This document shows positions 6,715 through 9,890 of a stretch of DNA of 9,890 nucleotides, in pieces. Below the pieces are notes generated by a model, which worked only from the letters and a program-made list of their open reading frames with translations, was not told where the DNA came from and did not search any database. Location of the stretch: contig CAMOUY010000079.1 in the NCBI GenBank assembly GCA_946626785.1, positions 1 through 9,890 on the forward strand. Reading direction: 5' to 3'. Each line of letters begins with the position of its first letter. Within the stretch, counting starts at the first letter, position 1. A program made the position numbers and the translations under genes. This stretch comes from UBA9732 sp003456855. GTDB taxonomy: Bacteria; Spirochaetota; Spirochaetia; Sphaerochaetales; Sphaerochaetaceae.

Positions 6715-6742
6715 ATTATAGTGAGTACGCAGATTTTGTTTA
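6715..6742 (-). promoter_or_regulatory. sigma70-like promoter for the oxidoreductase gene
   Basis: On the minus strand a perfect TATAAT (6715-6720) lies 16 bases from TAAACA (6737-6742, four of six to TTGACA). Predicted initiation is near 6708, giving a leader of about 44 bases. A second CTATAA lies 11 bases downstream. The weak -35 and the flanking direct repeats suggest regulated or activator-dependent transcription. The call is by consensus only. Confidence 0.5.
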
Positions 6743-6745
6743 ATG

Positions 6746-6758
6746 TCCGTTTGTTACT
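6746..6758 (-). repeat. 13-bp direct repeat, upstream copy (candidate operator)
   Basis: On the minus strand this is AGTAACaaaCGGA, the same direction as the copy at 6690-6702, offset by 56 bp, and just upstream of the -35-like element. The paired same-orientation placement resembles the asymmetric sites used by AraC-type activators, but no regulator gene is in the window. Confidence 0.45.
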
Positions 6759-6771
6759 TCAATTTGGACTA

Positions 6772-8280
6772 TTACGTTATTGGAGCCGGATTGAAGATCA
6801 GCAGATCGTTGTACAGCCCATACTTCTCAGCAGCGGTCTTCTCGCCGCTGACCACATCGAGTATGTCATTGTAGAGGTCTGTACCCATCTCTGCGATCGT
6901 CTTCTCTCCTGTAACGACAAAGCCTGCATCCATATCAAACAGATCCGGCCACTGCTTCTTCATCGAATGCTGTGTGCAGATCTTGTAGACAGGGATCTCC
7001 TGGAGCCCATAAGGTGTTCCACGGCCTGTGCTGAAGAGCTGCATGACAATGCCTGATGAGAGCTGGCTTGGACCGCAGACGATATCCGATGCCGGTGTGG
7101 CGGCAAAGACAAGACCACGGCACTGTGGGAGCTCACCAGGTCCGATGACCTCGGCGATTGGTGAGTGTCCGCTCTTGGCGATGGAGCCCATTGCCTTCTC
7201 GACGATGTTGCTCAGTCCGCCCTTCTTGTTACCCGGTGTCGGGTTTGCGCTTCTGTCGACATGGTTCTTGGCAAGGTACTCGTCGTACCAGGATATCTCA
7301 TACTTGAGCTTCTCAACGGTCTTCTCGTCCTGACAGCGTTCTGCAAGGAAGTGGACACCGTCACGGACCTCTGTGACCTCTGAGAACATGACAGTTGCCC
7401 CGCCTGCTGCAAGGAGGTCGAAGGCATAGCCGATCGTCGGGTTTGCTGATATTCCACTGAAAGCATCTGAGCCACCGCACTGTGCACCGATTCTGAGCTT
7501 CTCAAGCGGGAGCTCCACCCTCTTTCTCTGGTTGAGGATGGCAAGCTTCTTTCTGGCCTTCTCTATTATGGCGTTCATCATGGCATCGTAGCCATTGCAC
7601 TCCTGGAGGATGACGACGTTCTCGCTGTTGTTCTCCTCAGGTGTCAGGATCATGTCCATTGTAAGCTTCTCACATCCGAGGCCTACTGCAAGGATCTGGC
7701 CGCCGAAATTGGGATGATGTGCCACGTTTCTGACGCTTCTGATTGGAATTGGGGCATCGTCTGCCTTGATTGCAACACCACAGCCATATGGATGTACGAC
7801 CGCCACGACGTCATCGACGTTTGGATACTCCGGGAGGATATCCCTGCGTATCTTGTCCACAACATTGCGGACAACACCTGCAACGCACTGGACGGATGTC
7901 ACAATGCCAAGGATGTTTCTGCTTCCGGCAGGAAGGTCCGGACCATTGTCATAGCCCATCCAGGTCTTTCTTGCAGGGAGGTTCTCAAGAACCTTTCCCT
8001 TCTTCCCAGGCCTGAGGGACTCGACTGCAGGAGAGGCCGGAAGCTCAAGGTTGTACTCATTGATCCAGCCACCTGTCTTGATGTCCTCAAGCATATAGCC
8101 GAGAACAACACCGTAGCGGACCACACTGTCACCCTTCTTCAGGTCGTACAGGGCGATCTTATGTCCCTGTGGGATGTCTGAGAGAGCTACAATTGAAGTT
8201 CCCTCAAGCACTTCTCCAGCCTTGACCGGAGAGGTGACTACTGCAACATTGTCCTGATCCGCAATCTTTACTGCTCTCAT
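6772..8280 (-). CDS. garD: Galactarate dehydratase (UxaA/GarD family)
   Basis: A 502-residue protein that closely follows E. coli GarD as I recall it, including NILGI-TSV-CVAGVV, CGGSDAFSGI (268-277), MFSEVTEVRD (298-307), DRSANP-PGNKKGGL, ATPASD, RGTPYG and the FNPAP[VI]T C-terminus. GarD (EC 4.2.1.42) dehydrates meso-galactarate to 5-dehydro-4-deoxy-D-glucarate in the cytoplasm. An N-terminal SAF domain (about 1-90, with QGHKIAL near 38-44) joins the UxaA-type catalytic domain (about 110-502); the length is near the 523 of E. coli. I chose the ATG at 8280 because AGAGGA lies 6 bases upstream; a TTG at 8295 is also in frame but overlaps the GH28 stop. It starts 11 bp after GH28 on the same strand, so a polygalacturonase and a sugar-acid dehydratase are probably co-transcribed. 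Altronate dehydratase UxaA is the main alternative; the detailed match favours GarD. Confidence 0.85.
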   Translation of the reverse strand: MRAVKIADQDNVAVVTSPVKAGEVLEGTSIVALSDIPQGHKIALYDLKKGDSVVRYGVVLGYMLEDIKTGGWINEYNLELPASPAVESLRPGKKGKVLENLPARKTWMGYDNGPDLPAGSRNILGIVTSVQCVAGVVRNVVDKIRRDILPEYPNVDDVVAVVHPYGCGVAIKADDAPIPIRSVRNVAHHPNFGGQILAVGLGCEKLTMDMILTPEENNSENVVILQECNGYDAMMNAIIEKARKKLAILNQRKRVELPLEKLRIGAQCGGSDAFSGISANPTIGYAFDLLAAGGATVMFSEVTEVRDGVHFLAERCQDEKTVEKLKYEISWYDEYLAKNHVDRSANPTPGNKKGGLSNIVEKAMGSIAKSGHSPIAEVIGPGELPQCRGLVFAATPASDIVCGPSQLSSGIVMQLFSTGRGTPYGLQEIPVYKICTQHSMKKQWPDLFDMDAGFVVTGEKTIAEMGTDLYNDILDVVSGEKTAAEKYGLYNDLLIFNPAPIT

Positions 8281-8286
8281 TTCCTG

Positions 8287-8292
8287 TCCTCT
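8287..8292 (-). promoter_or_regulatory. ribosome binding site of garD, overlapping the GH28 stop
   Basis: AGAGGA on the minus strand lies 6 bases before the ATG at 8280 and shares a base with the TGA of the GH28 gene (8292-8294). This suggests coupled translation and supports the ATG start over the in-frame TTG at 8295. Confidence 0.65.
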
Positions 8293-9842
8293 CAATATTC
8301 TTCGACCAATACAGCCGGTTCTACGTTAACAGTCACATTATTGAACTTGGCATCTGCATTGATGACTCTAATTCCTCTGTAATCCGTCTCAGGGATTCCC
8401 TTGCACATCTCCGCCTCAAGGCCTTCCTCAACCTTGTCGGTCACCTTGAAATCACAGTCGTTGATCACAACGTTGGCAAGAGGTCTCTCAGGAAGTCCTG
8501 CAAGGAAGGCTGCCGCACTTCTGCAGTTCTCCGCCTTGACCCTCTCGATCAGAACATCACCGATGTATGGCGTTGCGTCGTCGATCGGCTGGGGCTCAAG
8601 AGAGTACAGCATCGGCTCATCGCTTCCACAGCGGTAGAACATGTTGATGGAGATCGGGCAGATGACGTTGTCCATGTAGATGTCGGACACTTTGATGTCT
8701 GTCATCTTTCCACCACGTCCACGTCTGGTCTTGATTCTGATTCCTCTGTCTGTTCCAAGGAACTGGCAGTTCTTGACGTAGGCACCCTTGACTCCACTGG
8801 CCGTCTCGCTTCCGATGACGAAGCCGCCGTGGGCGTTGCGGACGACGCTGTTCTCCAGATAGAGGTTCTCCGATCTCTGGTACTTCATCATGTCCTTTCC
8901 GCTTCCACTCTTGATTGCGATGCCGTCATCACCGACATTGACGTCACAATTCTTTACAACAACGTTCACACAGGACTCTATATCCATTCCATCAGTGTTA
9001 GGTGAATCGTATGGGTTGTTGATCCTGACACCGTCCACCATCAGGTTTGTCGTGCAGATTGGATGGAAGGTCCAGAACGGGCTTCTTGTAAGTGTGACTC
9101 CACTGATCTTCACGTTCTCTGAGTTGAGTACCTGAAGCAGTGCAGGTCTGAGGAACTGGCATGGTCTGCCACCACCTCCGCCCGGCTCGTTCTTGTAGTT
9201 CGGATTGAGCTCTCCAAGGCGCTTCTCTATAGGAAGTGTGAGCTTTGAAGGTCTTCCGCCGTTCTTCCAGACAAGGATGTACTCCCACCACTTCTCTCCA
9301 TGGCCGTCAAGAACACCAGGACCCTCGAGACAGACATCCTTTGCATCCTTGATGAGAACACATGGATGCATTGCCCAGCAGTTGACTCCCTCCCAACGTG
9401 TGTAGACTGGAGGATAAGCGTTGAAGTCATCAACGAAATCAAGGACAGCACCCTCCTCGAAGATCAGTCTGGTATGGGATGGAACGGAAATGGGACCGAC
9501 CTTGTATTTGCCTTTTGGAATGACTACCGCAGCTCTGCAGGAATTTGCCAGAAGCACTTCATTCAGGTCATCACCCTTCTTCAGGACATATCTCTTCTCA
9601 TTGAGCTGTGCAGGGAACTCAAGCTCCAACGCGGCTGAGATGAACGGGGAGACACCGTGCAGGTTGTCAGTCTCCCTTGGCTCTCCCTCTGTGTAGTACT
9701 CGTAGTCTGCTGGTCTGTACCTTGTGGTACCTGGGGCAACGCCCAGACCCGCGCTCTTACATGTGTTATGGAGGAACAGCTCCCCGTCCTTGCCGAAGGT
9801 TATATCCTCAACTATCATTCCGGAGAAGGCCTTCTCTGCAGC
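8292..9842 (-). CDS. GH28 polygalacturonase (5' end missing)
   Basis: A right-handed beta-helix pectinase of glycoside hydrolase family 28, which cleaves alpha-1,4-galacturonosyl bonds by inversion. Numbering from the Met at 9818, the hallmarks are N274-T-D276-G, G-D297-D298-G, A-H330-G-G and R361-I-K363-T. So all expected catalytic Asp residues and the His and Arg/Lys subsite residues are present. Repeated short beta-helix turns fill about 230-500. The reading frame stays open eight codons upstream of the 9818 Met (AAEKAFSG) until adapter sequence begins, and that Met has no ribosome binding site. The true start is therefore probably lost, and a signal peptide cannot be judged. At least 516 residues are present. 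The long N-terminal part before the helix (about 1-95) and a PGGGGGRP loop (212-219) suggest an exo- or oligomer-acting type rather than a short endo-enzyme; this is inference. It is the first visible gene of the unit with garD. Confidence 0.85.
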   Translation of the reverse strand, partial: AAEKAFSGMIVEDITFGKDGELFLHNTCKSAGLGVAPGTTRYRPADYEYYTEGEPRETDNLHGVSPFISAALELEFPAQLNEKRYVLKKGDDLNEVLLANSCRAAVVIPKGKYKVGPISVPSHTRLIFEEGAVLDFVDDFNAYPPVYTRWEGVNCWAMHPCVLIKDAKDVCLEGPGVLDGHGEKWWEYILVWKNGGRPSKLTLPIEKRLGELNPNYKNEPGGGGGRPCQFLRPALLQVLNSENVKISGVTLTRSPFWTFHPICTTNLMVDGVRINNPYDSPNTDGMDIESCVNVVVKNCDVNVGDDGIAIKSGSGKDMMKYQRSENLYLENSVVRNAHGGFVIGSETASGVKGAYVKNCQFLGTDRGIRIKTRRGRGGKMTDIKVSDIYMDNVICPISINMFYRCGSDEPMLYSLEPQPIDDATPYIGDVLIERVKAENCRSAAAFLAGLPERPLANVVINDCDFKVTDKVEEGLEAEMCKGIPETDYRGIRVINADAKFNNVTVNVEPAVLVEEY

Positions 9843-9890
9843 AGATCGGAAGAGCGTCGTGTAGGGAAAGAGTGTAGATCTCGGTGGTCG
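9843..9890. other. Illumina TruSeq adapter (sequencing artefact)
   Basis: From 9843 to the end the sequence begins AGATCGGAAGAGC and continues through the universal-adapter reverse complement (GTCGTGTAGGGAAAG, then AGATCTCGGTGGTCG). It is not genomic. On the minus strand its translation is in frame with the GH28 gene and yields the familiar adapter peptide STLFPYTTLFRS; on the plus strand it yields GRASCRERV. Any protein model extended across it would be wrong. Confidence 0.98.

Noticed and set aside
6745..6769. GTCC...GGAC inverted repeat after the garD stop as a terminator
   Set aside because: Only four pairs form around a 17-base loop, and no T-run follows on the minus strand, so it is too weak to call.
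8281..8295. TTG start for garD at 8295
   Set aside because: The ATG at 8280 has a proper ribosome binding site, while the TTG overlaps the GH28 stop and lies upstream of that site.
9677..9877. A plus-strand frame ending in GRASCRERV
   Set aside because: Its end is translated adapter and the rest is antisense to GH28.

Overview
This window reads as bacterial: Shine-Dalgarno-led genes, sigma70-like promoters and tightly packed operons with ATGA overlaps. Moderate G+C, frequent AGG/AGA/ATA codons, and genes for pectin and sugar-acid use suggest a fermentative, plant-polysaccharide-using anaerobe from a gut or similar community. A spirochaete or clostridial relative is possible, but the sequence alone does not settle the phylum. 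Both ends cut through genes. The last 48 bases are Illumina adapter rather than genome, so this is a short-read, probably metagenomic, contig.

Layout from left to right. (1) Positions 1-1668, minus strand: a coiled-coil DUF2130 protein is followed, with an ATGA overlap, by a GtrA-family membrane protein cut by the contig edge. (2) Positions 1669-1757: an 89-bp divergent promoter region in which two promoters appear to share one -35 element. (3) Positions 1758-3325, plus strand: an M20 metallohydrolase resembling YgeY, coupled by an ATGA overlap to a MutT-type Nudix hydrolase. (4) Positions 3326-9842, minus strand: a pectin/galacturonate block. In transcription order it holds a GH28 polygalacturonase (5' end missing), galactarate dehydratase GarD, a promoter region flanked by a 13-bp direct repeat, a Gfo/Idh/MocA oxidoreductase, a rho-independent terminator or attenuator, and a large protein with a concanavalin-like N-terminal domain and an FG-GAP-like beta-propeller resembling rhamnogalacturonan lyases. 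(5) Positions 9843-9890: adapter.

How the genes may work together. GH28 would release galacturonate from pectin oligomers. GarD acts on galactarate, the oxidised form of galacturonate, which points to an oxidative route of galacturonate use. The oxidoreductase and the propeller protein would extend this to oxidation and to cleavage of rhamnogalacturonan-type oligomers. The uronate dehydrogenase, lactonase, aldolase and transporter expected for a full pathway are not in the window. No tRNA, rRNA, CRISPR array, insertion sequence or transposase was seen, and no stretch over 300 bases lacks a gene.
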